A stretch of DNA of 64,000 nt, taken from the NCBI GenBank assembly GCA_016868455.1, contig VGGV01000006.1:62001-126000 (forward strand), given 5' to 3'. A model generated the notes under the pieces. That model had not been told where the DNA came from, searched no databases, and saw only the letters and a program-made list of their open reading frames with translations. The stretch's first letter is position 1. Each line of letters opens with the position of its first letter. The position numbers were made by a program, and so were the translations under genes. This document shows, piece after piece, positions 16,391-25,313 of the stretch. This DNA comes from Bacteroidota bacterium. Its GTDB lineage: Bacteria > Bacteroidota > Bacteroidia > Chitinophagales > Chitinophagaceae.

Positions 16391-17041
16391 ATGAACGAAC
16401 TTCTTCTGGTTATTCTGGCATATCTGATAGGAAGCATACCCACTTCTGTATGGGTAAGCCGTCATTTTTTTGATATTGACATCCGGGATTATGGCAGCGG
16501 TAATGCCGGCGCCACCAATACTTTCAGGGTACTGGGCCCTAAATGGGGAACTTTTGTGATGCTGACGGACATGCTGAAAGGAATGATTGCGGTTAAACTG
16601 GCCCTTCTCTTACCGGAGTATGCCGACAATGAAGTAAATCTGCAAAACCTGCAAACAGGTCTTGGCCTGGCAGCAGTAATCGGTCATATTTTCCCAATCT
16701 GGGCCGAGTTCAGGGGCGGAAAAGGCGTGGCTACGCTTTTCGGTCTTGTGCTTGGCATTTCCCCGTGGACGGCGCTGAGCTGTGTGGGTATTTTTATCCT
16801 CGCACTTTATCTCACCCGTTTTGTGTCGCTGAGTTCTATTCTTGCCAGTATTGCATTCCCCGTTTTTATTCTTGTTATTTTTAATGTGGAGAATCCGCTG
16901 TACCGGATATTTGCCATTACGGTGGCATTGCTGGTGCTGCTTACCCATCAGAAAAATATCGGCCGTCTGCTGAAAGGCAGTGAAAGCAAAGTGCCTATTT
17001 TTAAAAACCGTGGAAAGCGGCGCAGACGCAGCGCTGCATAA
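16391..17041 (+). CDS. plsY: Acyl-phosphate glycerol-3-phosphate acyltransferase
   Basis: PlsY transfers an acyl group from acyl-phosphate to glycerol-3-phosphate at the inner membrane, the first step of phospholipid synthesis. The protein (216 residues) starts with a membrane segment (LLLVILAYLIGSIPTSVWV) and shows the three conserved cytoplasmic loops: SGNAGATNTFRVLG, HIFPIWAEFRGGKGVATLFG and a third near TRFVSLSSILAS. Five hydrophobic segments are visible. The basic tail (GKRRRRSAA) is cytoplasmic. Family assignment is firm. Confidence 0.97.
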   Translation: MNELLLVILAYLIGSIPTSVWVSRHFFDIDIRDYGSGNAGATNTFRVLGPKWGTFVMLTDMLKGMIAVKLALLLPEYADNEVNLQNLQTGLGLAAVIGHIFPIWAEFRGGKGVATLFGLVLGISPWTALSCVGIFILALYLTRFVSLSSILASIAFPVFILVIFNVENPLYRIFAITVALLVLLTHQKNIGRLLKGSESKVPIFKNRGKRRRRSAA

Positions 17042-17135
17042 TGTACGAATTGATAAAAATCCATCTTAGTTCCTAAATATTTTTCCTTATTGCCAACCTG
17101 GTAGACTCGCTGAACGTCAATGAAAAAACAGAATA

Positions 17136-17954
17136 ATGATACGTAACATCACTTCCGTTTTCGTTTTGGCAGCGTTGCTGATTGCCTGCTCCAAAAACGT
17201 TTTGACCGGAAAAAAACAATTTACCTTATTGCCAGAGTCTGAACTTCAGGCAATGACTACAACCGAGTATCAGACTTTTCTTTCAAAAAATAAAGTTGTA
17301 TCTGCCACCACCAACCGGGATGCTGAAATGGTGAAGAGGGCAGGCAACCGGATAATAAAAGCAGTGGAAGAACACTATGCTGAACTGGGCATCAGCGATA
17401 AACTTGCAGGTTTTAAATGGGAAGTGAACCTGGTGGAAGATAAAACGGTAAACGCCTGGTGCATGCCCGGTGGCAAGATTGTAGTGTACACCGGTATTCT
17501 CCCCATTACACAAAACGAAGCGGCGCTGGCGGCGGTAATGGGGCATGAGGTTTCTCATGCTTTGCTGCAGCATGGTAACCAGCGTATGAGCCAGGTGCTA
17601 ATGGCAACAGTAGGGCAGGCGGCTTTGGCAGTAGTCGTGGCCAATAAGCCCCGGGAAACTCAAAATCTTTTTTTAAATGCCTATGGTGTAGGAGCCACTG
17701 TTGGTGTTTTGTTGCCTTTTTCCCGCAAGCATGAGCTTGAAGCAGATAAATGGGGATTGATTTTTACAGCCAGGGCGGGCTATAACCCCCAGGAAGCCAT
17801 CGGGCTTTGGGAAAGAATGGAAAAAGCGGGTGATGGACAAAAGCCCCCTGAATTTCTGAGCACACACCCTTCTGAAGGCCGCCGTATAGAAAAACTGAAA
17901 CAAATGATGCCTGAAGCCCTGAAGTATTACAAACCAATGGGAACGGGCAAATAA
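17136..17954 (+). CDS. M48 family metallopeptidase, lipoprotein
   Basis: The 272-residue protein has a lipoprotein signal with lipobox LIAC at about residue 18, followed by the M48 domain. The zinc motif is GHEVSHALLQHGNQRM, with the third ligand in KHELEADKWGLIFTARAGYNP, and the substrate-side block STHPSEGRRIEKL near the end. This matches the periplasmic Oma1/BepA-like peptidases that take part in envelope protein quality control. The lipid anchor suggests it acts at the inner face of the outer membrane. It has its own terminator; no operon partner is evident. Confidence 0.92.
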   Translation: MIRNITSVFVLAALLIACSKNVLTGKKQFTLLPESELQAMTTTEYQTFLSKNKVVSATTNRDAEMVKRAGNRIIKAVEEHYAELGISDKLAGFKWEVNLVEDKTVNAWCMPGGKIVVYTGILPITQNEAALAAVMGHEVSHALLQHGNQRMSQVLMATVGQAALAVVVANKPRETQNLFLNAYGVGATVGVLLPFSRKHELEADKWGLIFTARAGYNPQEAIGLWERMEKAGDGQKPPEFLSTHPSEGRRIEKLKQMMPEALKYYKPMGTGK

Positions 17955-17974
17955 AAAACTTGTTTTCAGGCAAG

Positions 17975-18010
17975 AATCCCGTCCAGCAAGGGTTTGGACG
18001 GGATTTTTTT
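17975..18010 (+). terminator. Terminator of the M48 gene
   Basis: AATCCCGTCC and GGACGGGATT form a 10-bp stem with an 11-nt loop, followed by a T-run. Confidence 0.92.
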
Positions 18011-18045
18011 ATCAACTTATATGTGGTATTTACACAGTATTTGTT

Positions 18046-18102
18046 TACCTTTGCCCTCCCTGCCATGAGAACTCCGTTAACAAACCCGCAAACCGGGTTT
18101 TT
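18046..18102 (+). promoter_or_regulatory. -7 element and leader hairpin of the 18133 gene
   Basis: TACCTTTG (18046-18053) is a consensus -7 element. About 30 bases downstream AACCCG caaa CGGGTT forms a hairpin (18083-18099) followed by T's, with an ATG directly after it. This could be an attenuator within a short leader. Confidence 0.5.
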
Positions 18103-18132
18103 ATGCGGTTAACTCTAAAACAGTTTCCAGGT

Positions 18133-18579
18133 ATGTCACAAACACTGCTTGAAAAGCTACAACTGGCCGACGAAAAGAATCTTTTAATTCAGGGTTTGCC
18201 TTCCTCCATCGAAAAACAGTTCAGTAAACTGTCCTTTGCCAAAAACATGACCCCGCTGCTGAAAAGCCGGAAGATTGATTTTGTACTGGTGTTTGCCGTG
18301 AACGAAAATCAGCTCAATGGCATTTTGAAAGAAGTGATGCCTTCGCTAAAAGGGGAGTCCAAATTCTGGGTGGCCTATCCTAAAATCACATCCAAAATTG
18401 TTACCGACCTGAACCGGGAATGCAGCTGGAACCGCCTCACCTGCGAGGGCTACGAAAGCATTGAGCGGGTTGAGCTGGACCATGTGTGGTCGGCCATGCG
18501 GTTTACCCGATGCGATAGCCAGCGGGATGAGGATGTGGTGCACAGCCGTAAAAGACAGGTTGCGGCCATGGCAGAGTAA
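18133..18579 (+). CDS. Hypothetical protein, possibly DUF3052-like
   Basis: The 148-residue soluble protein starts SQTLLEKLQLADEKNLLIQG, followed by an alternating beta/alpha pattern (DFVLVFAVNENQ; KFWVAYPKIT) and ends in a charged tail with RKRQVAAMAE. The N-terminal pattern LLEKL...LIQGLP recalls DUF3052 proteins, but I am not certain. There are two possible ATG codons: 18103 lies directly behind a hairpin T-run, and 18133 fits the family start better, so I chose 18133. An intrinsic terminator follows, so it is monocistronic. Confidence 0.7.
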   Translation: MSQTLLEKLQLADEKNLLIQGLPSSIEKQFSKLSFAKNMTPLLKSRKIDFVLVFAVNENQLNGILKEVMPSLKGESKFWVAYPKITSKIVTDLNRECSWNRLTCEGYESIERVELDHVWSAMRFTRCDSQRDEDVVHSRKRQVAAMAE

Positions 18580-18603
18580 GAAGCCAGGTTCTTAACTAAT
18601 CAG

Positions 18604-18630
18604 AGGTTTGTCATCCGGCAAACCTTTTTT
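18604..18630 (+). terminator. Terminator after the 18133 gene
   Basis: AGGTTTG and CAAACCT form a stem around an 8-nt loop, followed by TTTTT. Confidence 0.88.
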
Positions 18631-18690
18631 GTTTTGCACCATTTAATCCCGGTCATTAAGGGGAGAAGCAGTATTTTATACATTTACTCC

Positions 18691-19215
18691 ATGACATACC
18701 TGAATGTTGAAATAAAGGCCCGCTGCCCCAACCCTGCTTTTGTACGAAATTACCTGCTGGACAATAATGCTGAATTCAAAGGAACGGATGAACAAACCGA
18801 CACCTATTTCCATGTTCCCAACGGGCGGCTCAAGCTTCGTGAAGGAAAAATTGAAAATAACCTGATATACTATGAAAGGCCCGACCAGCCCGGACCCAAA
18901 AACTCACACTTTAAGCTGATAAAAGTGGAAGATGCAGCCGCCCTGAAAGAGGCGCTGAGTAAGTCGCTGGGAGTAAAAACAGTGGTTCAAAAGAAAAGGG
19001 AGATATATTACATACGAAATGTGAAATTTCATATTGATGAAGTGCCGGGGCTGGGGTCCTTTGTGGAGATAGAGGCCGGTAATATTCTCGCCGGCCTGTC
19101 ACAGGAAGAGTTAAGGCAGCAATGTGATTTCTATCTGCAGGCATTCGGCATCAGGGAAGAAGAACTGGCAGAGTTTTCATATAGTGATATGCTCTTGGAT
19201 AAAATCAGCGGATAA
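18691..19215 (+). CDS. CYTH domain protein (class IV adenylate cyclase / thiamine triphosphatase-like)
   Basis: CYTH proteins are eight-stranded beta-tunnel enzymes that act on triphosphates. The 174-residue product begins MTYLNVEIKARC, its version of the ExExK signature (the first Glu is Asn here). It has alternating charged strands such as GRLKLREGKIENNLIYYERP and a C-terminal EIEAGN that provides further acidic ligands. The ATG at 18691 places the signature at the N-terminus, as is normal; the track start at 18634 adds an unsupported extension. Whether it makes cAMP or hydrolyses triphosphates cannot be decided. It overlaps the 3' end of dnaG by 11 bases. Confidence 0.85.
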   Translation: MTYLNVEIKARCPNPAFVRNYLLDNNAEFKGTDEQTDTYFHVPNGRLKLREGKIENNLIYYERPDQPGPKNSHFKLIKVEDAAALKEALSKSLGVKTVVQKKREIYYIRNVKFHIDEVPGLGSFVEIEAGNILAGLSQEELRQQCDFYLQAFGIREEELAEFSYSDMLLDKISG

Positions 19216-21259
19216 ATACGGTTCCTGTTTTGGCAGCAAGCACCATTTCCATACTTTTCAAATGCTCATGGGTCTGCTGCAGCATATGGTATTCTTCAGG
19301 GGTATGCATTTTTTCCATATCCAGCTGGTTTTCCAGCAACATCCGTTTTATTTTCCGCAGCTTGAGATAGCTTACTGCCGATTCCACGGCTTCATGGGTA
19401 CGGTCCTCATCCATTTTCAGGTATTGCATCAATTGCGGCCCGTTGTCCTTTGCCACTGTTTGCATGAAATCCTCATACGATTTTTCAAAAAGCCGGGGCT
19501 GGTAGCCGGTTGACTGGCTGAACTCTTTCTTCCAGTGCTCACTTTCCTCGTAAGGAAAATTAAGCAGGGAAACCGTAAACGAGCTGATGCGCTGATCAGG
19601 ATGGTAAACAAAATAATTAGAACTCACCGCTTCACGGTTGCTGTGAAATATATCCCTGAAAGCCCCGATAAGATGAAGCACCTCTTTATTATCCACCAGG
19701 GTTTCATCCACCATCTCTTCAAAAATATAGTCGGCAACCAGCCTGTTATCATCCCATTTTTTGATACCATGCTCCAGTAATATGCGGGCCACTTCTTTTT
19801 CCTGCAATTCATCTTTGAACAGCAGGCTGAAGGTGGCATCATCATAATCCGTTGCTGCAGCCTGCCTAGCATTTTCCTTTGCCAGTTTTGCCTCTTCAAA
19901 GGGTAACTTCCTTTCCTGTGTTACAATGCGGTCACGGATAAATTTATTGACAAGGCTATGCATGCCGGCCTCATCAATTTTTAGTATTTCAGCACATTGC
20001 CGGATATAATCCTGCTGTTTGGTAAAATCTTCCGCTTTGTTGATGCGGGAAATGGTTTCGGCGATCCGGTTCACCACCTCCGATTTTTTTACAGAGTCAG
20101 TACCCGCATCATTCAGCCCCACTTGTAGCTGGAAAAGAATAAAGTCTTTCTTATTCCTGTTCACAAACTCCCTGAAAGCCGAAGCGCCGACTTTGTTGAC
20201 ATAGCTGTCGGGATCATCGTTGTCAGGTATCAATACCAGTTTTACATTAAGGCCTTCTTCCAGCGCCAGGTCCAACCCCCGCAGGGCAGCTTTTACACCG
20301 GCTTCATCACCATCATAGATAATTGTGAGGTTATTGGTGTATTTCCTGATCAGGCGGAGCTGGTCCAACGTAAGTGAGGTACCACCGCTGGCCACCACAT
20401 TTTCAATACCGGCCTGGTGCAGGGAAATTACATCGGTATAACCTTCCACCAGCAGGCATTCATCCGATTTATCAATCGCCTGGCGGGCAAAATAAGAACC
20501 ATACAGGATTTTGCTTTTTACATAAATCTCATTCTCCGGTGTATTGATGTACTTGGGTGCTTTGTCATTGCTCTTTAATATCCGGGCGCCAAAGCCCAGC
20601 ACCTTGCCGCTGTGATTATGTACGGGAAATATTACCCGTCCCCGGTAATTGTCCGCCAGCTGATCGCCTGCCTGCCGGTCAGGCAGGTTGCGGGTTACTA
20701 TAAGTCCCGATCGAATCAGTAATTCCCGGTTATATTGCCTGGCGAGGGCTTCCTTTGTAAAAGCATCTCTTTGCTCAGGGGAATAGCCCAACTGGAATTT
20801 CCGGATGATGTCTTCCCTGAACCCTCTTTCTTTAAAATAAGACAGGCCAATGTCCCGGCCTTCGTCGGTTTCAAATAATTGCTGTACAAAAAACTGCTGG
20901 GCAAACTGGTTGATGATAAAAAGACTGTCGGCCGCCAGCAATTGTTGCCGTTGTTCATCCGACTGAAAAGTTTCTTCGATCTCTATTCCATATTTATTGG
21001 CCAGCCATCGCAACGCTTCGGGGTAACTATATTTTTCATGCTCCATGATGAAGCTGACAGCATTGCCGCTGCGGCCGCAGCCAAAACACTTATAAAGCTC
21101 TTTGGTGGGGGACACGGTGAAGGAAGGCGTTTTTTCATTGTGAAAAGGACAGAGACCAAGGAAGTTGGTTCCCCTTTTTTTGAGCTTTACAAACCCGCCG
21201 ATCACATCAATAATATCCAGCCGGCCAAGAATTTGCTGTATGGTATTCTGTGAGATCAA
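19205..21259 (-). CDS. dnaG: DNA primase, with a palindromic repeat inserted in frame
   Basis: DnaG makes RNA primers at the replication fork. The N-terminal zinc-binding domain (CPFHNEKTPSFTVSP, then CFGCGRSGNAVSF) is complete. The TOPRIM catalytic core has VEGYTDVISLHQAG and YDGDEAGVKAALRGLDLA, and a C-terminal helicase-binding region follows. The start is TTG (ISQNTIQQIL), the only choice that keeps the family N-terminus. Between SGLIVTR and NYRGRVIFPV the protein has an extra NLPDRQAGDQ, encoded by the palindrome at 20666-20688. The essential gene is otherwise intact, so the insertion must be tolerated. Confidence 0.96.
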   Translation of the reverse strand: MISQNTIQQILGRLDIIDVIGGFVKLKKRGTNFLGLCPFHNEKTPSFTVSPTKELYKCFGCGRSGNAVSFIMEHEKYSYPEALRWLANKYGIEIEETFQSDEQRQQLLAADSLFIINQFAQQFFVQQLFETDEGRDIGLSYFKERGFREDIIRKFQLGYSPEQRDAFTKEALARQYNRELLIRSGLIVTRNLPDRQAGDQLADNYRGRVIFPVHNHSGKVLGFGARILKSNDKAPKYINTPENEIYVKSKILYGSYFARQAIDKSDECLLVEGYTDVISLHQAGIENVVASGGTSLTLDQLRLIRKYTNNLTIIYDGDEAGVKAALRGLDLALEEGLNVKLVLIPDNDDPDSYVNKVGASAFREFVNRNKKDFILFQLQVGLNDAGTDSVKKSEVVNRIAETISRINKAEDFTKQQDYIRQCAEILKIDEAGMHSLVNKFIRDRIVTQERKLPFEEAKLAKENARQAAATDYDDATFSLLFKDELQEKEVARILLEHGIKKWDDNRLVADYIFEEMVDETLVDNKEVLHLIGAFRDIFHSNREAVSSNYFVYHPDQRISSFTVSLLNFPYEESEHWKKEFSQSTGYQPRLFEKSYEDFMQTVAKDNGPQLMQYLKMDEDRTHEAVESAVSYLKLRKIKRMLLENQLDMEKMHTPEEYHMLQQTHEHLKSMEMVLAAKTGTVFIR
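20666..20688 (-). repeat. In-frame palindromic repeat inside dnaG
   Basis: CCTGCCTG ccgg tCAGGCAGG is a near-perfect palindrome. In the dnaG frame it reads LPDRQAG. It has the same core as the copy in the lyase vestige at 6367. Confidence 0.85.
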
Positions 21260-21430
21260 AATATAAAACTTACAGGACTGCGAATATACATCATTGACTG
21301 CCGGGTAGCCGGAAAATCACACCCGGGCGTCATTGGTGTTAAAACAGAATGTTTCAATTTTGTTATGTAAATTAAAATTTATCTCAATAAACCATAATCT
21401 TGGGAAGGAGTCTCAGAAAAAAAAGATTTT

Positions 21431-22126
21431 ATGAAAAAAATCAGGATACCAACAGGCATACTTGCCTGTTTACTTTTCATTTCATTTTCTGCAGCAGCAC
21501 AAAACCAGCCGGGGGTTAACTCGACAGGTCTTCCGGGGGATAACTTCAGCCTCCAGGGAGTCCTTCAGATGTTCAAGGATGCTGCTTCCATTGAAGATTT
21601 TGAAAAGGCCATCAATACAGATGGGAATCATGTTAATAACCTCGATTTAAACGGGGACGGGGAAACAGACTATGTGAGTGTTATTGAGAAATCAGAAAAA
21701 GACGCCCATGTCTTTATACTCAGGGCGCTCGTATCAGAAAAGGAGAGCCAGGATGTGGCCGTAATAGAGCTGGAAAAAACCGGGGCCGAATCAGCCGTTA
21801 TACAAATTGTGGGGGATGAAGAGATATATGGTGAGCAAACTATTGCAGAGCCTGCCGGCGATGGCGCCTCAGCTTTTTTAACTGACTATCCTGATTACGG
21901 CACCATCAGCGCACCGGGTAGTGCATGCTCACCGGGTATATACCCCCCACCGAACCCATTCAGCAACTGTAAGAACCCGTCATTCCGCAGCAGTAGGAAA
22001 TTTCCGGGTGACCAGGACAAAAACAAGGGTAACAGACCCGGCTGGTAAAACCACGACTGTTAAAAAGACCACTGTTACCGGTCCAAAAGGGGGAAGGCTA
22101 CAAAAGTGAAAGTCAGGAGACACTGA
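21431..22126 (+). pseudogene. Secreted hypothetical protein, frameshifted
   Basis: The first frame has a signal peptide (FISFSAAAQ) and a conserved-looking domain (LNGDGETDYVSVIEKSEKDA; VIQIVGDEEIYGEQTI). It loses coherence after DYGTISAPG. From 21921 a second frame encodes a basic Thr/Arg/Val-rich tail (HAHRVYTPHRTHSATVRTR, KTTTVKKTTVTGPKG), and a third frame at the end gives ATKVKVRRH and a stop. Related proteins, as I recall them, join these parts through a Trp/Tyr/Pro-rich middle that is missing here. I infer an internal deletion with a frameshift and a second indel near 22090. The family function is unknown. Confidence 0.7.
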
Positions 22127-22144
22127 TTACCTCACAACGAATTA

Positions 22145-22172
22145 CGGGCTGCCCTGCAAGGCAGCCTTTTTT
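22145..22172 (+). terminator. Intrinsic terminator
   Basis: GGCTGCC and GGCAGCC form a stem with a short loop, followed by TTTTTT, downstream of the frameshifted secreted-protein gene. Confidence 0.88.
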
Positions 22173-22340
22173 ATGACCCGGCACATCTGTGCATTACTTT
22201 TTATAAATATTCTGACCCGGTATTTGATTTTTCCGAATTTGGCATTAACTTTCTGGTATTCAGAATACCACCTGACCAATCCGCACCCTCCGAAAAGGCA
22301 AGAGATCTTTTATTGTTTCACTTTTTAAATTTTAAATGCC

Positions 22341-22721
22341 ATGGTTCAGGTAGACATCTCACAGCTCTCCGGCGAGTGCAATGCCTGGAGAGAGAAACTT
22401 CGTCAGTACAAAGAAGAATTTACTTACGATCAGACAAAACTCCAGGAAACCACCCGCCAGTCACTCTCCAAAGATCAGCTACAGGACGTAGAACATCTGC
22501 ACAACCAGTTTCATATTCAGCTTATCAACATCCACGACTTAAAGCAGGCAATTAAAACACACGACCGCAAAATGCAATTTGAAAGAGTTGCCTTCAATGG
22601 CTTTGTAAATGAAGACAGCCTCAGGCGGCATGAAGCCTTGCTGGAAGAATTTCAGTCGTTGGAGCAAACCCTGCTCGGCCTCAGGGAAGAGTTTAACGAT
22701 TACCTGAAGCAAACGCAGTAA
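22341..22721 (+). CDS. Hypothetical coiled-coil protein
   Basis: The 126-residue product is hydrophilic and almost entirely helical by pattern, with heptad-like spacing in WREKLRQYKEEFTYDQTKL and LLEEFQSLEQTLLGLREEFN. It has no signal peptide or membrane segment and no motif I recognise. The start at ATG 22341 (VQVDISQLSGEC) follows an AT-rich stretch. It lies just upstream of the EF-G paralogue in the same orientation, but a repeat-rich 150-base gap separates them, so linkage is doubtful. It could be a structural or adaptor protein. Confidence 0.65.
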   Translation: MVQVDISQLSGECNAWREKLRQYKEEFTYDQTKLQETTRQSLSKDQLQDVEHLHNQFHIQLINIHDLKQAIKTHDRKMQFERVAFNGFVNEDSLRRHEALLEEFQSLEQTLLGLREEFNDYLKQTQ

Positions 22722-22812
22722 TAAGTTAACTGGTTGATTGGCTAATTGGTTGATCAGCCCTGTGCACATACCTTTTGTTAATGTGCTTGTCTTTATACCC
22801 CCCATTAAATTC

Positions 22813-22831
22813 TCCGAAGGAGTCCTTCGGA
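22813..22831 (+). repeat. Perfect palindrome upstream of the EF-G paralogue
   Basis: TCCGAAGGA G TCCTTCGGA is a perfect 9-bp inverted repeat around one base. CTCCGAAGGAG also occurs in the compound repeat at 6367. The preceding 22728-22755 holds imperfect ggttgattgg/ctaattggttgat units. Confidence 0.6.
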
Positions 22832-22871
22832 CTGAAGACAAATAAGTTTTTTCATATCTAAAGCGAACGTC

Positions 22872-25007
22872 ATGCCTGAATTTGATACCTCACATGTAAA
22901 AAATATTGTCTTGCTGGGCCATGCCGGCTCGGGTAAGACCACCTTAGCGGAATGCATGCTATATGAAGCCGGCATCATTACCCGCCGCGGCAGCATAGCC
23001 GAAAGAAATACCACTGGAGATTACCACGAACTGGAACAGGACCGTGGTAATTCTATTTTTAGCAAGCTCCTGCACGCCAAATGGAGGGGTTATAAGATCA
23101 ATATTATTGACACTCCCGGTTATGATGACTTTGTGGGCGAAGTGATATCTGCATTAAAAGTTGCCAACACCGGGGTGATGATGCTGAATGCCGTAATGGG
23201 AGTGGAGGTGGGGACCGATATCATCTGGGATTACACCGAAAGATTTAAGACCCCGATGATATTTGCTGTGAACAAACTGGATGATGACAATGCCGACTTT
23301 GATAAAACAGCGAGGGAGGCCAAAGCTCATTTTGGCAGCAAAGTGTCGGTAGTGCAGTACCCCCGCCAGACAGGAGCCGGTTTTCATGAGATCATTGATG
23401 TGCTGCGGATGACCATGTACAAATTTAAGGATGGAGGCGGCAAGCCGGAGAAAATGCCCATCCCGGATGATGAAAAAGCAAGGGCGGATGAACTGCACAA
23501 GGATCTGATTGAGGCAGTGGCCAGCAATGATGAAACCCTGATGGAAAAATATTTTGACAAGGGCGAACTGGATGAGGATGAAATGAAGAGCGGGTTGAAA
23601 AATGCAATGATCAACCACGACCTGTTCCCGTTGTTCTGTCTTTCAGCAGAACGCAATATGGGCAGCGGCCGACTGATGGGTTTTATTGATAATATATGCC
23701 CCAGCGCCAACGAAATGCCGCCTCAAAAAACCAAAAGCGGCGAAGCGCTTGCCTGCGACGCAAATGGCCCGGCCTGCGTCTTTATTTATAAAACTATTTC
23801 AGAACCGCATGTGGGTGAACTTTCTTTCTTTAAAGTATATTCCGGCACCATTAAAAGCGGGATGGAACTGGAAAATGAAAGTACCGGCGTAACGGAAAAG
23901 ATCAGCCAGCTCTTCCTGGTGGAAGGCAATAAACGAACCGCCACCAATGAACTGGTGGCCGGTGATATCGGTGCTACGCTGAAACTGAAGAATACTCATA
24001 CCAATAACACCCTGCATGCAAAAGGTAAGAATTATGAACTGCCGCCTATTGAATTTCCTCCGCCGAATATGACGGTAGCTATTGAACCGCTGAAGAAAGG
24101 AGAGGAGGAAAAACTCTCCCAGGCCATGCACCAGCTGAAAGAAGAGGATCCGACACTTATTGTGGAAGTTTCATCCGAACTGAAGCAAACACTGATCCAT
24201 TGCCAGGGTGATATGCACCTTGCCGTTGCCAAATGGAAGATTGAGCATAATCATAAACTGGAAGTGAAGTTTGTTAAACCCAGAATTGCTTACCGGGAAA
24301 CCATCCGCAAAATGGCCGATGCCAGCTACCGCCATAAAAAACAAAGCGGCGGCGCCGGTCAGTTTGGCGAAGTGTATATGCGGATAGAACCCTGGTACGA
24401 GGGCATGCCCGAACCAACTGACCTGAACGTACGGGGCCGGGATACCCATGACCTCGACTGGGGAGGTAAACTGGTTTTTTACAACTGCATTGTCGGCGGC
24501 GCCATTGATGCCCGGTTTCTTCCTTCTATATTAAAAGGGGTGATGGAAAAAATGCACAACGGCCCGCTTACCGGCTCCTATGCACGGGATATCCGGGTAT
24601 GTGTGTATGACGGCAAGATGCATCCGGTTGACAGTAATGATATCTCTTTTAAAATTGCCGGGTTGCAGGCTTTCCGCCAGGCTTTCCAGCAGGCTGACCC
24701 GCAGATACTGGAACCTATTTATAAAGTGGAAGTGCTTTGTCCGGACGACCTTACCGGTTCAGTGATGGGTGACCTGCAGAGCCGCCGCGCCATTGTGGAA
24801 GGGATAGACAACGAAGGGCATTTTCAGAAAGTGATAGCCAAGGTGCCGCTGGCGGAAATGGACGGGTATTCTTCCTCACTCCGCTCCATTACACAGGGAA
24901 GGGCTAGGTTCACCATGGGTTTTCATGCCTATGAAGCGGTGCCCTTTGAGCTGCAGCGAAAACTGATTGATGAGTATGCCAAACATGCAAAAGAAGAGTA
25001 CGCATAA
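22872..25007 (+). CDS. Elongation factor G paralogue (EF-G2 type)
   Basis: The 711-residue product has all EF-G domains: a GTPase domain with P-loop GHAGSGKTTL (16-25), G3 DTPGYDDF (80-87) and G4 NKLD, then domains II-V ending in a normal C-terminal RF3/EF-G fold. Two departures matter. The G3 motif has Tyr84 where canonical EF-G (DTPGHVDF) has the catalytic histidine, and the switch I stretch reads EQDRGNSIFS instead of ERGITI. EF-G2-type paralogues in other phyla also carry DTPGY. Bacteroides EF-G2 is reported to support translocation with little need for GTP hydrolysis; a related role here is inference. It is intact and followed by a terminator. Confidence 0.9.
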   Translation: MPEFDTSHVKNIVLLGHAGSGKTTLAECMLYEAGIITRRGSIAERNTTGDYHELEQDRGNSIFSKLLHAKWRGYKINIIDTPGYDDFVGEVISALKVANTGVMMLNAVMGVEVGTDIIWDYTERFKTPMIFAVNKLDDDNADFDKTAREAKAHFGSKVSVVQYPRQTGAGFHEIIDVLRMTMYKFKDGGGKPEKMPIPDDEKARADELHKDLIEAVASNDETLMEKYFDKGELDEDEMKSGLKNAMINHDLFPLFCLSAERNMGSGRLMGFIDNICPSANEMPPQKTKSGEALACDANGPACVFIYKTISEPHVGELSFFKVYSGTIKSGMELENESTGVTEKISQLFLVEGNKRTATNELVAGDIGATLKLKNTHTNNTLHAKGKNYELPPIEFPPPNMTVAIEPLKKGEEEKLSQAMHQLKEEDPTLIVEVSSELKQTLIHCQGDMHLAVAKWKIEHNHKLEVKFVKPRIAYRETIRKMADASYRHKKQSGGAGQFGEVYMRIEPWYEGMPEPTDLNVRGRDTHDLDWGGKLVFYNCIVGGAIDARFLPSILKGVMEKMHNGPLTGSYARDIRVCVYDGKMHPVDSNDISFKIAGLQAFRQAFQQADPQILEPIYKVEVLCPDDLTGSVMGDLQSRRAIVEGIDNEGHFQKVIAKVPLAEMDGYSSSLRSITQGRARFTMGFHAYEAVPFELQRKLIDEYAKHAKEEYA

Positions 25008-25008
25008 A

Positions 25009-25050
25009 GCCCTGCCTGACGGTTTACCTACCGAAGGTAGGCAGGCAGGC
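25009..25050 (+). repeat. Palindromic repeat, CCTGCCTG/CAGGCAGG family
   Basis: CCTGCCTG and CAGGCAGG arms enclose an inner palindrome ACCTACCgaaGGTAGG, directly after the stop codon of the EF-G paralogue. Confidence 0.75.
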
Positions 25051-25070
25051 AATACTAACTGCTGCGTTTT

Positions 25071-25099
25071 AAAAAGGCTGCCGGTTGGCGACCTTTTTG
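25071..25099 (+). terminator. Terminator of the EF-G paralogue
   Basis: AAAAAGG and CCTTTTT arms, with an inner GCC/GGC, form a hairpin ending in T's, about 65 bases after the stop. Confidence 0.75.
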
Positions 25100-25313
25100 T
25101 TTAAGTACATAGCTTCAGTTGTGTGTTAGAAACCCAGATCAACTTTTTTGAACTTGATATCTTTTTATTGTGAGGAAGACTCAGGATGACCGGAGTCTCC
25201 TTCGTAACGCAAAAAAAGGAAAAATGGAAGGAAGAACTCCTTGACAACAAAAACGGTCTCATTTAAAAGTATTTCAACAAGGGGTATTAATCAATATTTA
25301 GTACCTTGACCGG
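25100..25313 (+). other. Intergenic region before the sterol-desaturase-like gene
   Basis: I see no gene. A weak hairpin (AGACTC/GAGTCT, 25180-25198) and A-rich sequence are present. TACCTTGA at 25302-25309, close to TAnnTTTG, lies four bases before the next ATG. Confidence 0.4.
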
